Shown here: positions 22,452 through 30,606 of the stretch, in pieces
How positions within the stretch are numbered: the stretch's first letter is position 1
How the letters are laid out: every line of letters begins with the position of its first letter
The notes under the pieces: generated by a model
Told to the model about the DNA's origin: nothing
What the model saw: only the letters and a program-made list of their open reading frames with translations
Databases searched by the model: none
Source: CAMAVK01 sp964362485
Lineage (GTDB): Archaea > Nanobdellota > Nanobdellia > Woesearchaeales > GW2011-AR9
Assembly: GCA_964362485.1 (NCBI GenBank)
Contig: CAYIEX010000002.1
Location: forward strand, 1 to 35,721
Direction of reading: 5' to 3'
DNA: 35,721 bases
Position numbers and translations under genes: made by a program

Positions 22452-23651
22452 CTATCTTCCCGCAACTATTTCCACAACATCACGATGATGAAGCAAATGC
22501 TCTTTTCCAACAGTTCTTTTTGTACGAACATCCTTAGCACAAATAAAATTCTTGCCCAAATCCGTATGCAGCCTATAGGCAAAATCGAGTGCTGTACTTG
22601 CCGCAGGGAGCAAAAAACAATCAGGTAGACAATTCCCATCTTTATCTTCTAATTTCGTAACTCCACCAGGAAAAATTGCCATATACCCCAAAATATCAAA
22701 GACAGCCGTATCAAGAACCTGCTGAACTCCCGTCCCATTACCCTTTTGCAACACGTTAGAGCGAATAAATTCAAGCGCTGCAATCTGTCGAGGGTTCAAC
22801 TTCTCAAGACCAATAATTGCAAAATCAGTGTCCCCAGGAACATAGGAGATCAGCCCCGCACGTGCTGCCTCTTTAAGCGCAAGCTCCGAATCCCCCGAAC
22901 ACGCAATAAAACGATAATGAGGAAACTCTTGTTTCAGGCGCTCAAAATTCTCACGAGCACCCGCTAAATCAATTTTATTGCATGCCATCACCATTGGTTT
23001 AGTTTTAGTACGCAATACTTGTGCCAACTTCATTAAATTTTCATCCGACCAGCCAATTGGTTTATGAGGATCAAGACTCAACTTCTCAACAGCCTCTTCC
23101 ACCATCGCTTCTGTTACTCCAAGACCCGATAGTTGCTTTGCAAGTGCCATATGAATTGCAGCCTTCTCCTGAACAACAGTGCGCGCAAATTTCTCCCAGC
23201 CCCTCTTCAAGATACCAAGATACCACATATCAAGCTCAACTTCCAAAAAACGAACATCAGCAGCCGGATCATAACTACCCACATTGACCGGCTCACCTTT
23301 TTCATTGGTGGATCCTGCAACATCAATAACATGAACCAAAACATCTGCTTGGCGTAAATCATCTAAAAACTGGTTACCCATACCAAGACCCTCATGAGCT
23401 CCAGGAACAAGACCAGCCACATCAATAAGTTGAACGGGAACAAAACGCGTACCGTGAGTACAAAAACCCGTTCGGGGATGACACTGTTTACTAAAGTCTT
23501 TATCTGCACACTCTAATTTCACAAAACCAACACCAGAGTTAGGTTTTATAGTCGCAAAAGGATAATTTGCAATAAGAGCATCAGCTAACGTCGCCGACTT
23601 AAAAAACGTACTTTTCCCAACATTGGGTTTTCCAACTATACCAACTAGCAT
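22452..23651 (-). CDS. ychF: Obg/YchF-type GTPase or ATPase with TGS domain
   Basis: A 399-residue P-loop protein of the YchF/OLA1 branch in its archaeal form, thought to act at the ribosome. G1 is GIVGKPNVGKSTFF, G2 and switch I lie around NYPFATIKPNSGV, G3 is LIDVAGLVPGAHEGLGMGNQFLDDLRQ, and G4 is MACNKIDLA. A C-terminal TGS domain follows (about 320-399; AFRLHTDLG-like YRLHTDLGKNFICAKDVRTKRTVGKEHLLHHRDVVEIV). The archaeal branch inserts CHPRTGFCTHGTRFVPVQ with two cysteines and a histidine between G2 and G3, which is seen here. It is convergent with the AlaE-like gene. Confidence 0.95.
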   Translation of the reverse strand: MLVGIVGKPNVGKSTFFKSATLADALIANYPFATIKPNSGVGFVKLECADKDFSKQCHPRTGFCTHGTRFVPVQLIDVAGLVPGAHEGLGMGNQFLDDLRQADVLVHVIDVAGSTNEKGEPVNVGSYDPAADVRFLEVELDMWYLGILKRGWEKFARTVVQEKAAIHMALAKQLSGLGVTEAMVEEAVEKLSLDPHKPIGWSDENLMKLAQVLRTKTKPMVMACNKIDLAGARENFERLKQEFPHYRFIACSGDSELALKEAARAGLISYVPGDTDFAIIGLEKLNPRQIAALEFIRSNVLQKGNGTGVQQVLDTAVFDILGYMAIFPGGVTKLEDKDGNCLPDCFLLPAASTALDFAYRLHTDLGKNFICAKDVRTKRTVGKEHLLHHRDVVEIVAGR

Positions 23652-23907
23652 AGAAAAAGAAACTTAAGCCCTCTTTTTAAATTATTTGTTTCGTAATACG
23701 CAGTCTATAACAACTCAGCAAACCGCTTAATATCCTTATTTGCCACATGGGTATAAATCTGCATCGTCTGATAGACATAAAAACATTTCACCTAACATCC
23801 CCATTTAGCAACATTAACGAATTAATCTCGCCAAATAGTTGTTATGTTCAATTTTCGAATTACTATTTTGTAATATACGGGAGTTCCTAAAAAGAACGAA
23901 GATAATG
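23652..23907. other. Intergenic stretch with recombinase remnant
   Basis: It separates ychF from the KaiC-locus operon. Apart from the recombinase fragment it is AT-rich, with no clear promoter, tRNA or repeat. Confidence 0.5.
23705..23791 (-). pseudogene. C-terminal remnant of a tyrosine recombinase
   Basis: A 28-codon minus-strand frame ends QTMQIYTHVANKDIKRFAELL-stop. T-x-Q-I-Y-T-H-V followed by a charged helix is the end of XerC/XerD/phage integrases, with the Tyr of QIYTHV being the catalytic nucleophile. An in-frame stop lies directly upstream and no other integrase motif (R-HxxR) was found, so this is a decayed end. It borders the KaiC operon and may mark an old integration. Confidence 0.6.
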
Positions 23908-25737
23908 TCACTTTTTCTTATTTAATCTCTTCTCTAGCTTTAATCTTTTCTCTTTCAAATCAGATGCGCGCTCACGATAATTTAACATTAATTTGTCGTA
24001 ATCTTCACGTGGAATAGAATGACGTTTGAAATATTTCCGTTGCGTGTCTTTTTCCATTTCAAGAACATCGCTTTCTTCTGCTTTTGTTCTTCGCAAGCTT
24101 CCTTTCAGATGTGCCCAGTACCACAAAGGTTCAGTAACTAAGATTAGTAGTAAGAACCCCAACGCAAAAAAATACCAATAGCGAACAAAAACATGGTGAT
24201 AAAACAATCGTGCTTTCAGTTCTCTAGGACCAATATTCTCTATTGTAACTGCTTTCGGATTAAGAGCAATAGAATTTCCATAAATATCAGCAGCACCAAA
24301 GCCAAACGATTTAAGATCCAAATCTCCAGTAGTAAGAACATATGAAGATTCATAAATCCCCGGTGATCTTTCCTGAAGAGTAACTGTTGTGTTCCCAACC
24401 ATAAACAATGCTTCTGCATTCTCAACTTCTGTCCCGTCATCATACTGTAGCTCAACTTCAATCTCAATCCGTTCCCCTACATAATACGTTGTTCGTGTTG
24501 GTCTTACCAATGTAGCATCAATCTGTGCAGATCGGATAATAATGGGAACGCTATTCCCTCCTGCTCTGGTGATATTCTTAATTGTTTTTACCGCTTGTAT
24601 CCTCAATGGCCACTTTCCTAACGCGTCAGTATACTCAATAACGTATTTTCCGCTATACATTCCTGGCTCAACTTCAGCAAGAGTGATTAGTTTTCCATCT
24701 CGATTTCGATAATGTACTTGCGCATTATCAACAGCCTCACCCTCTTCTTTAATTTCTACTGTGATAGGGATGGTTTCACCACGTAAAAACTCACTATTCT
24801 TTGATGGGCTAAGAAACATTACGGCATAAAATACAACTTCTTTCGGTGTTGAAATTTCAGGGGTGAATAGTATTTCTCCTTCATTGCCATCTTCATCTTG
24901 CATGGATATTTGAATGTTCCACTTTCCATCTGGCTCGGCAAAACTGATGAGGAAGCTCGTATCAATTCCTCCTTTGTTGGTTGTATTTAATGTAGTATTC
25001 AAAAGAACTTCACCTGCAGAAATAAGAACAGTTACAGGAACTCCTATAGCAGGAGTGCCGTCAAAATAAGATGCAACACCTTGAATATTAATACGCTCTC
25101 CTTTTTGATATGAATCATCTAACGACATATTAATGTGAATAGTTGGATCAATTGTTACTTGAATCCTCTCTTCATCATACGACGCACGTTCTCCTTTAAC
25201 CGAAATTTCGTATGTTCCAGCTTCAATATCTTTGCCAAGTGTTATGTTCGCCCCATAAATATCACTGCCACGTTTTTCAAAATTACTTACTAAATCTATT
25301 TCTCCAAATAGATTTGATGTGGCACTTACTTTTAAATTTGAATTAGGATAACGCCCTTCAAAACCCTGCACAAGCAAGGGGAACGTTCCTCGTTTGAATG
25401 TCTGCCCTTCGCGAGGAGTTTCAAAAACTATTTTTACAGGAGTTGGACCACTTCCTCCACCATCACTAGTGGCGCTGTCGCTTGGAGCTTCTGAGGAAGG
25501 ATTTGCATCAGGAGGAGGATTTTCATCAGGAGGGGGATTTGCATCAGGAGGAGTAGTTCCACCGTCTCCACCGCCTCCACCGCCTCCACCGCCAGGAGGG
25601 TCGTGTCCTGGTTTATGAGCCATTCCTGTAGGTGCGGCAAGAGGTTCAAAGAATATTAGTGAAGCCATACCAAAAATAACGATAACTAAAGATACAACCA
25701 GAAATATATTCAAAGAGGGCTTCTTTTTCCGGTTCAT
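23908..25737 (-). CDS. Membrane protein with large Ig-like ectodomain and cytoplasmic coiled coil
   Basis: A 609-residue protein. The N-terminal membrane helix (about 9-31) is followed by a low-complexity Gly run and PPDANP/PPDENP repeats (about 45-90). Then come four or five Ig/macroglobulin-like beta modules (about 95-515), with repeated openings such as PREGQTFKRGTFPLLVQG, SYQKGERINIQGVAS, FLRGETIPITVEIKEEG and YYVGERIEIEVELQYDDG. A second membrane helix (about 535-557, YFFALGFLLLILVTEPLWYW) precedes a basic cytoplasmic tail with a SHOCT-like RKYFKRHSIPREDYDKLMLNYRERA coiled coil. It is coupled to the upstream KaiC gene by an ATGA overlap, so it is probably the envelope sensor or anchor of the KaiC system. 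Confidence 0.82.
   Translation of the reverse strand: MNRKKKPSLNIFLVVSLVIVIFGMASLIFFEPLAAPTGMAHKPGHDPPGGGGGGGGGDGGTTPPDANPPPDENPPPDANPSSEAPSDSATSDGGGSGPTPVKIVFETPREGQTFKRGTFPLLVQGFEGRYPNSNLKVSATSNLFGEIDLVSNFEKRGSDIYGANITLGKDIEAGTYEISVKGERASYDEERIQVTIDPTIHINMSLDDSYQKGERINIQGVASYFDGTPAIGVPVTVLISAGEVLLNTTLNTTNKGGIDTSFLISFAEPDGKWNIQISMQDEDGNEGEILFTPEISTPKEVVFYAVMFLSPSKNSEFLRGETIPITVEIKEEGEAVDNAQVHYRNRDGKLITLAEVEPGMYSGKYVIEYTDALGKWPLRIQAVKTIKNITRAGGNSVPIIIRSAQIDATLVRPTRTTYYVGERIEIEVELQYDDGTEVENAEALFMVGNTTVTLQERSPGIYESSYVLTTGDLDLKSFGFGAADIYGNSIALNPKAVTIENIGPRELKARLFYHHVFVRYWYFFALGFLLLILVTEPLWYWAHLKGSLRRTKAEESDVLEMEKDTQRKYFKRHSIPREDYDKLMLNYRERASDLKEKRLKLEKRLNKKK
25499..25593 (-). repeat. In-gene tandem repeats (18-bp x3 and 9-bp x4)
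   Basis: Three near-identical 18-bp units (25499-25552) encode PPDANP/PPDENP. Next to them, about four 9-bp CCACCGCCT-like units (25558-25593) encode the glycine run. Both lie in the extracytoplasmic linker and could vary in number. Confidence 0.7.
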
Positions 25738-26846
25738 TTTCCAATCTCCGCGAATACTTCTTGTTCCGGATAGACAGTTATTCCCTTATCGTTAATTGAC
25801 ATAGCAACAATATTCTTCTGATGTTTTGCCCCCCTCATCTTCAACACTTCAATGGCATTTTCTCTCATATCACTATGCTTGATTGCATACAAAACAATTA
25901 CCCCATCGGCAAGAAACTCTTCAACACCTTCCCTGGAAAATATTGTGGGTACCTGCTCAGTTTCAGAGATTAAAAACGTGGTAACATTGAGTGTTTCAAG
26001 ATAACGGAACAATTGTTCAATAAAAACCCTATACCCTTCACCTTTCCTAGGAAACGCAGCGGCTATCGCTGTAATCGAATCGATAGCAATTCTATCCGGC
26101 TTGAACCCTTTTGGAATGATATCTATTACTTCATTAATATCAATCAACAACTCCCCTTTTGCTTTAGCTAACATTGCTTCCACGCTGGTGGTCAACGCAA
26201 ATGGATCCTTGCGTACAATTCTCAGGGTTCCGTCTTTCTCCATTTTTTTCCAGTCCCATCCAAAATCATCCATGTGTTCCCTTAATCGTTGTTCAGATTC
26301 TTCAAAACTAAGATAGAGACATTTTTCACCTTTGGATGCAGCATCTGCAAGAGTCTGGAGGCAAAAAATAGTTTTTCCAGAACCAGCGCCGCCCGCAATA
26401 AGTAATGAGATGTTTTTGGGGATCCCTTTCTCAAAGAGGTCATCAAACCCAGGGATACCAGTAAGAAGATATTTTCTTCCTTTCTCTTTTAGAATGGTCT
26501 TTCCAGAAATTTTCTGAAGTGGTTTGCGCTGTTTTTTAATCTGCTGCGTAATGCCCTTCTTAATAGTAGCCATGGAAGAAGAGGAAGAAGCATCTTGTTT
26601 TGGAGAAGAGATTTTGCTTTCTTTAATATCTCTTTTAATATTTTCGTTCTCTAAATGCTTCTTGGTAGATTGTTTTATAGGTTTCTTTTCTTTTGCGCCG
26701 GAAATCTTGTTATTACTTTTCTGTTTAGGTTTTACTTTCTTCACACTAGAACTTTTGTTTTTATTTTTGTTATCTTTCTTTCTAATTTGCTCTAATTTGC
26801 TCTTGCTCTCTTTTTTTCCTTTCTTAGTAACCCCATCTTTTTTCAT
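25734..26846 (-). CDS. KaiC-like RecA-fold ATPase with lysine-rich N-terminal arm
   Basis: A 370-residue protein. Residues 1-115 are a Lys/Ser/Asn-rich, probably disordered arm. A single KaiC domain follows: YLLTGIPGFDDLFEKGIPKN, Walker A GGAGSGKT (152-159), the catalytic glutamate pair in YLSFEESEQRLREHMDDFGWD, and Walker B RIAIDSITAIAA. The C-terminal RENAIEVLKMRGAKHQKNIVAMSINDKGI is the usual KaiC/RadA-like tail that reaches the next subunit. Such ATPases form hexamers and act as signalling hubs in archaea. The basic arm could bind nucleic acid or acidic partners. It follows the previous gene after 26 nt and overlaps the membrane protein gene by 4 nt. Confidence 0.92.
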   Translation of the reverse strand: MKKDGVTKKGKKESKSKLEQIRKKDNKNKNKSSSVKKVKPKQKSNNKISGAKEKKPIKQSTKKHLENENIKRDIKESKISSPKQDASSSSSMATIKKGITQQIKKQRKPLQKISGKTILKEKGRKYLLTGIPGFDDLFEKGIPKNISLLIAGGAGSGKTIFCLQTLADAASKGEKCLYLSFEESEQRLREHMDDFGWDWKKMEKDGTLRIVRKDPFALTTSVEAMLAKAKGELLIDINEVIDIIPKGFKPDRIAIDSITAIAAAFPRKGEGYRVFIEQLFRYLETLNVTTFLISETEQVPTIFSREGVEEFLADGVIVLYAIKHSDMRENAIEVLKMRGAKHQKNIVAMSINDKGITVYPEQEVFAEIGK

Positions 26847-26872
26847 AGTATGTTCCTGATAGTAATTATTGC

Positions 26873-27421
26873 TTAAACCCTGATAACTTTGTCACAAAGT
26901 TGTGCAATCTCCAAACGTATTTCCTTTTCTGTTTCGGCATCCATAGAGATTATAATACCATTCGTGCTCTGATTGCGCATTTTTGTTAAGATTGAATGGA
27001 TAAACCTTGCTAAAGTTTTTGATTCATTATGGATGAGCATGGAGGTAATAGAGTCAATAAAAACAAACTTCTTCCCTTTGATGCTTTTCATGGCCTCTCC
27101 AAGAGCTACCGCCATCTCTGTCAATGCTGTGGAATGCTGGACATGAACAACATTGTCTGGTGTTTTATCTTTTTTATCTTTACCACAAACCGAGCAGATT
27201 ACAAAGAGTTTTTCCTTAGCAATGCCACTTTCTCTAAGCGATGAGATCAAACTAGAGCAGGGCTTGTTAGCAGAGAGGATAATGCCGGTATATCTCTTGC
27301 CAACTAATATCTTAAGAGCTTCCCGGCTGATTGACACAATTTTAGAAGATGTTGTTTCTAACATGACAACCCAATCTTCGGGAAGATTCTCTAATTCCTT
27401 CTTGAGCTTCGCAATGCCCAT
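26873..27421 (-). CDS. KaiC-like protein lacking Walker A (second copy)
   Basis: A 182-residue protein with a RecA-like strand order: an N-terminal helix, WVVMLETTSSKIV, YTGIILSANKPCSSLISSLRESGI, LFVICSVCG, and a Walker-B-like KGKKFVFIDSITSMLIHN. The C-terminal strands are TNGIIISMDAETE and CDKVIRV. No G-x4-GKT/S is present, so ATP hydrolysis is unlikely. It matches the P-loop-less KaiC relatives (DUF7504-like) seen beside archaeal KaiC genes. Start and previous stop overlap as TAATG. A role as a non-catalytic subunit or regulator of the KaiC hexamers is inferred. Confidence 0.75.
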   Translation of the reverse strand: MGIAKLKKELENLPEDWVVMLETTSSKIVSISREALKILVGKRYTGIILSANKPCSSLISSLRESGIAKEKLFVICSVCGKDKKDKTPDNVVHVQHSTALTEMAVALGEAMKSIKGKKFVFIDSITSMLIHNESKTLARFIHSILTKMRNQSTNGIIISMDAETEKEIRLEIAQLCDKVIRV

Positions 27422-27999
27422 TAATTCACCTTCAGAGTTTTGTCAACTTTTAAAGCCACATCCTGGATAAATTTTTTTTGTGTAAGTCCTTGGGCAACAT
27501 TAAATATCAGCCGAACGTCTTTTTCATTTTTCACTGTCCGCATTAGAAATTCTGAAAAACGTAATGTTTCAGAAAGAGGTTTGTATAAAGTGAGTGTTGT
27601 TAACGAATCAATGAAAATAAATCTCTTCCCTTTCAGCGTATCCAGAGAAGTATATACAGCTTTTACTAGTTCATCAACATTAATGTCTTTTGAGATAGAG
27701 ATACACCTTTCATCTTTTTTCATTTTGACTTCACTTTTCTTTTTGTTCTCTTTCTCTTGCGTTAGCGCAGCAGCTACATCAATAAAAATGATCGTCTTTA
27801 AATCAACGCCATGTTTTTTCAATAAAGAAGAAATGCTAGAAAACGGACGATGAAAGCTCACATATACGCAGGAATACCCTGCTTTTTGCAGCACTTTAAT
27901 CGTGTTATAATTCTGTTCAAAATAAGATTCCTCGGGGAGCTCTAACATTATTATTTTGCTTTCTTTTAGTGTAGAATGAAGAAGTTTTCCAATTACCAT
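27421..27999 (-). CDS. KaiC-like protein lacking Walker A (first copy)
   Basis: About 192 residues, paralogous to the next gene: SKIIMLELPEESYFE, YSCVYVSFHRPFSSISSLLKKHGVD, TIIFIDVAAAL, then a charged insert (EKENKKKSEVKMKKDER), and the Walker-B-like GKRFIFIDSLTTLTLYK with RLIFNVAQGL and VDKTLKV strands. There is no P-loop. I start at the ATG at 27999, which follows AAGGTGTGA by 3 nt; a GTG at 28005 is possible and would overlap the upstream stop. It may pair with its paralogue as a heterodimer. Confidence 0.75.
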   Translation of the reverse strand: MVIGKLLHSTLKESKIIMLELPEESYFEQNYNTIKVLQKAGYSCVYVSFHRPFSSISSLLKKHGVDLKTIIFIDVAAALTQEKENKKKSEVKMKKDERCISISKDINVDELVKAVYTSLDTLKGKRFIFIDSLTTLTLYKPLSETLRFSEFLMRTVKNEKDVRLIFNVAQGLTQKKFIQDVALKVDKTLKVN

Positions 28000-28001
28000 T
28001 T

Positions 28002-29528
28002 TCACACCTTTTTCTTAAATTTGTTTCCTATCTTAATGCCGGATTGTTCGGTAGTATACTGCCAAATATTTTTATCATGCGATGATCCTCTCAATTTTAA
28101 CACATGAAGAAGTTTTTCCACCCTTTGCCCACGCTCTACATAGCGCAGCATGATAATACCGTCTACGATTGAACTTAAACGTAATTCGGTGGAAGCTCCG
28201 CCACCAAGAAGATTGCCAGAGCGAGATTCAAATACTGACTCGGAGAGATAGGTGAATACGCAGGTAATTCCAAACGACTTGCAAAATCCTGCGAACTGCA
28301 ACAAAAACTCCCTCACTTGATTCTTATTTATAGCAGCACTTTCCAAGGAGGAGGTTGAATCAAAGACGATTCTTTTGAGCTTCATCTTTTTTGTAGTATT
28401 AACAATATCATAGAGAATCCTATCCGGATAAATATCTATCAAACCTGGGTTCAGGAATTTTAATATTCCTGATTTTTCATATTTTTCCAAGTCCAACCCA
28501 TGCCCTGTTGCTGTCTTTTTTATCTGAGTAATGGACTCTTCCAGTGCAACATACAAACACGGCTCATTTTTTTTCAACCCAGCCATCAAAAAATGAATTC
28601 CAAAAGTTGTTTTTCCTGAGCCCGTGTTTCCGACAAGCATAACCATATGTCCTTGTGGATATCCACCACCGATAAGCTGGTTAAATTTAGGAACTCCAGA
28701 ATCCAATCTAATCTTAAATTCAGTTGAGGCAACTTTCAAATCAATTGGAATTTTTGGATAAATTATCAGGCCGTCAGAATTGATGTCAAAGATAACTGCT
28801 CCGGTTCTAAACTCAATGCCGCGCATCTTAATTACTTGTAGCCGCCGAACCATCTGGTTTTCACCAGGAATATTTGTCAGACAGATGATACCATCGGAGA
28901 TGTATTCTTCAACACCATATACTGAATAGCTACCCTCTTTTGGGATTTCACTTGTCAGGATAGTTGTACAACCAAGTGTTGCTAAGACTTTATTCAATTC
29001 AAAAATAAATGAACGCACTTTGTCACGGTCATTGATGATATAAAGAATCGCAGTAATAGAATCAATAACTAACCGCTGCACCTTATGTTTTTTGACGTGA
29101 TCCTCAATAAATTTTAATGTTTTCTCCTGGTTAAATGTTTTGTGATCCAAGATATCGCGAATGTCAAGCACCAGTAACTTCTCATCTTCTACTGCTTTAC
29201 GGTCAAAAAAACTCATCGTTTCCGCATTACGTAAGGTCATAAACAATGATTCCGTCATAGTGATATACATGCCATTCTCACCATTCTTTACCCCGTCAAA
29301 GAGCCATTGTAAACAAAGAATAGTTTTACCGGAACCTGAAGATCCGGCAAGAAGTAGTATGATATCTTTAGGCAGACCGCCATTAAGCATTTCGTCTAAA
29401 CCGACAATCCCTGTTTTAACACGAGGAAGCATGTGTCTCTCCTGTAGCGATTTTTCAGGTAGAGTTTTAGAATGTTTTTTCTTTTGAGAAGTTTTAGAAT
29501 GTGTTGTAGGATTTTTCAAATCTTTCAT
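28002..29528 (-). CDS. Double-domain KaiC-like ATPase
   Basis: About 508 residues with two KaiC domains in tandem, as in cyanobacterial KaiC. Domain 1 has Walker A GSSGSGKT (about 62-69) and Walker B RLVIDSITAIL. Domain 2 has Walker A GNTGSGKT (about 300-307), the paired glutamates in YVALEESITQIKK, and Walker B RIVFDSTSSLE. Domain 1 keeps only one of the two glutamates (MTESLF), which may lower its ATPase activity. The N-terminus is a Lys-rich arm of about 30 residues. No KaiA or KaiB genes are in view, so a clock role is not implied. The ATG at 29528 follows GGGGTG by 6 nt. It is the first gene of the five-gene operon. Confidence 0.93.
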   Translation of the reverse strand: MKDLKNPTTHSKTSQKKKHSKTLPEKSLQERHMLPRVKTGIVGLDEMLNGGLPKDIILLLAGSSGSGKTILCLQWLFDGVKNGENGMYITMTESLFMTLRNAETMSFFDRKAVEDEKLLVLDIRDILDHKTFNQEKTLKFIEDHVKKHKVQRLVIDSITAILYIINDRDKVRSFIFELNKVLATLGCTTILTSEIPKEGSYSVYGVEEYISDGIICLTNIPGENQMVRRLQVIKMRGIEFRTGAVIFDINSDGLIIYPKIPIDLKVASTEFKIRLDSGVPKFNQLIGGGYPQGHMVMLVGNTGSGKTTFGIHFLMAGLKKNEPCLYVALEESITQIKKTATGHGLDLEKYEKSGILKFLNPGLIDIYPDRILYDIVNTTKKMKLKRIVFDSTSSLESAAINKNQVREFLLQFAGFCKSFGITCVFTYLSESVFESRSGNLLGGGASTELRLSSIVDGIIMLRYVERGQRVEKLLHVLKLRGSSHDKNIWQYTTEQSGIKIGNKFKKKV

Positions 29529-29534
29529 CAGTAA

Positions 29535-29578
29535 CACCCCTTTATAACTAACTTAATTTCTATCTATTTATAAATATT
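29535..29578 (-). promoter_or_regulatory. Promoter and ribosome-binding site of the KaiC operon
   Basis: Minus-strand AATATTTATAAATAG (29564-29578) would start transcription near 29545. The ~17-nt leader carries AAAGGGGTG (GGGGTG complement at 29535-29540), 6 nt before the ATG at 29528. Confidence 0.5.
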
Positions 29579-29627
29579 TTTAATTTCTTCACTTGTTGAT
29601 TTGAGATAATCTCTTGATTTTGTGCTG

Positions 29628-29738
29628 TTATAGCAACTGTTTGAAATGATAGTTTATGTCCGCTGGGACAACCACTTTAAACTCAACTTCTTGTGTTTCT
29701 CCACTTTTAATAAGAGCTGATAGTTCTTCTGATTTCAT
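29628..29738 (-). pseudogene. N-terminal fragment of an AlbA_2/Schlafen-like protein
   Basis: A 36-codon frame, MKSEELSALIKSGETQEVEFK..., closely matches the start of AlbA_2-domain proteins (ELLxLIxxGExxxVEFKxS), which continue for several hundred residues. Here a stop follows after KQLL, so only the first helix and strand remain. GGGGTT lies upstream of the ATG. It may be a decayed gene or a short peptide. It borders the KaiC operon on its upstream side. Confidence 0.5.
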
Positions 29739-29867
29739 TTTACTTTAACCCCTAATAGTAACTTTAAGTAAGTTTAAGTAAAATTAGAGTAAATCCTGAA
29801 CTAACGGAACTCCCCCTAACCTTTAGTACCATAACCTAAATAAACAAAAACCAAATAGTCCCCTCAC

Positions 29868-30386
29868 ATGTCGTTTGCCTTTGGACACATCCTTGGTGGA
29901 TGGAGCTTTGGAAAAATCGCAGAACGAGTAAGAAAAACTCAATTTTCACACTACACCTGGTTCTTTATTATCTTCGGTGCGCTCCTGCCCGATGTTGATT
30001 TTCTCATTGATTGGGTCTTCAAAACCGACCTTCATCGTACATTTAGCCATAGTATCTTCTTTCTCATCGCAGCACCACTCACAACATTCATTCTCTTTCA
30101 CATTCTGAACCATCCTGAAAAAAAGCAATTCGCCCTCGCACTAGCGATAGGAATTCTATCACATCTTACCCTCGATTTCTTCACAAACAGGGGCATCCCT
30201 CTACTCTGGCCAAGTCTACTCCACTTTTCCGTGTACAAAATCCATTATTTCGATCTCGCCACACCCTCGTTTCTGGATAATGACGCCGCACACCTTCGCA
30301 CCAGTCTCAAATTAGCAGTTCTCGATATGGCCATTGGCACAGCATTCCTATTCTACTTATGGTGGAGAAAAAAAATTAAATTCTAG
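29868..30386 (+). CDS. YdjM-like membrane-bound metal-dependent hydrolase
   Basis: A 172-residue protein of the YdjM (PF04307) family, with about four membrane segments. The metal-site-like motifs are in order: SFAFGHILGGW near the N-terminus, ALLPDVDFLID (about 38-50), DLHRTFSHSIFF (about 55-66) and GILSHLTLDFF (about 96-106). In this fold, related to phospholipase C/P1 nucleases, His and Asp bind zinc at the membrane face; the substrate is unknown and lipids are a reasonable guess. CCTAAATAAAC lies about 28 bp upstream as a possible TATA box. Confidence 0.9.
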   Translation: MSFAFGHILGGWSFGKIAERVRKTQFSHYTWFFIIFGALLPDVDFLIDWVFKTDLHRTFSHSIFFLIAAPLTTFILFHILNHPEKKQFALALAIGILSHLTLDFFTNRGIPLLWPSLLHFSVYKIHYFDLATPSFLDNDAAHLRTSLKLAVLDMAIGTAFLFYLWWRKKIKF

Positions 30387-30410
30387 CGAAGAACCGATTA
30401 TAACCCCCCC

Positions 30411-30558
30411 ACCAAACCGTATGTGCATAGCATCATAAAGTCAAAACCCCATTTATTACAGAAGCGAGCTCGTCGCGAGGGGTTGCTCCATCCGGGAACG
30501 CAGAGCAATAGATAATATCATCAGGGGTTTTGAAGATGCTATGCACATACACCAAACC
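30411..30558. repeat. 8-bp target-site duplication flanking the MITE-like element
   Basis: ACCAAACC occurs directly at 30411-30418 and again at 30551-30558, exactly abutting the outer ends of the 16-bp inverted repeats, as expected after transposition. Confidence 0.65.
30419..30550. mobile_element. MITE-like element, 132 bp, with 16-bp perfect terminal inverted repeats
   Basis: GTATGTGCATAGCATC (30419-30434) is perfectly repeated in inverse at 30535-30550. A second inner inverted repeat CAAAACCCC (30442-30450) / GGGGTTTTG (30524-30532) and smaller stems (GCGA/TCGC; TTGCTC near 30483 with GAGCAA near 30503) allow nearly the whole element to fold. No transposase is encoded. With the flanking 8-bp direct repeats it looks like a non-autonomous transposon. 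It inserted 15 bp upstream of the TATA box of the next operon. A structured RNA is the alternative reading. Confidence 0.65.
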
Positions 30559-30564
30559 AAAAAG

Positions 30565-30602
30565 GATATAAAAGCAGATCCCCCTCTTCGCAAAAAGAGG
30601 TA
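30565..30602 (+). promoter_or_regulatory. Promoter and ribosome-binding site of the membrane/pilin-like operon
   Basis: GATATAAAA (30565-30573) predicts a start near 30595. GAGGT (30598-30602) precedes the ATG at 30607. A small hairpin CCTCTT/AAGAGG (about 30583-30600) overlaps the start site. Confidence 0.5.
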
Positions 30603-30606
30603 GCAG

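Noticed and set aside
28002..29528. Circadian clock KaiC
   Set aside because: There are no KaiA or KaiB genes, and archaeal KaiC relatives are broader signalling ATPases.
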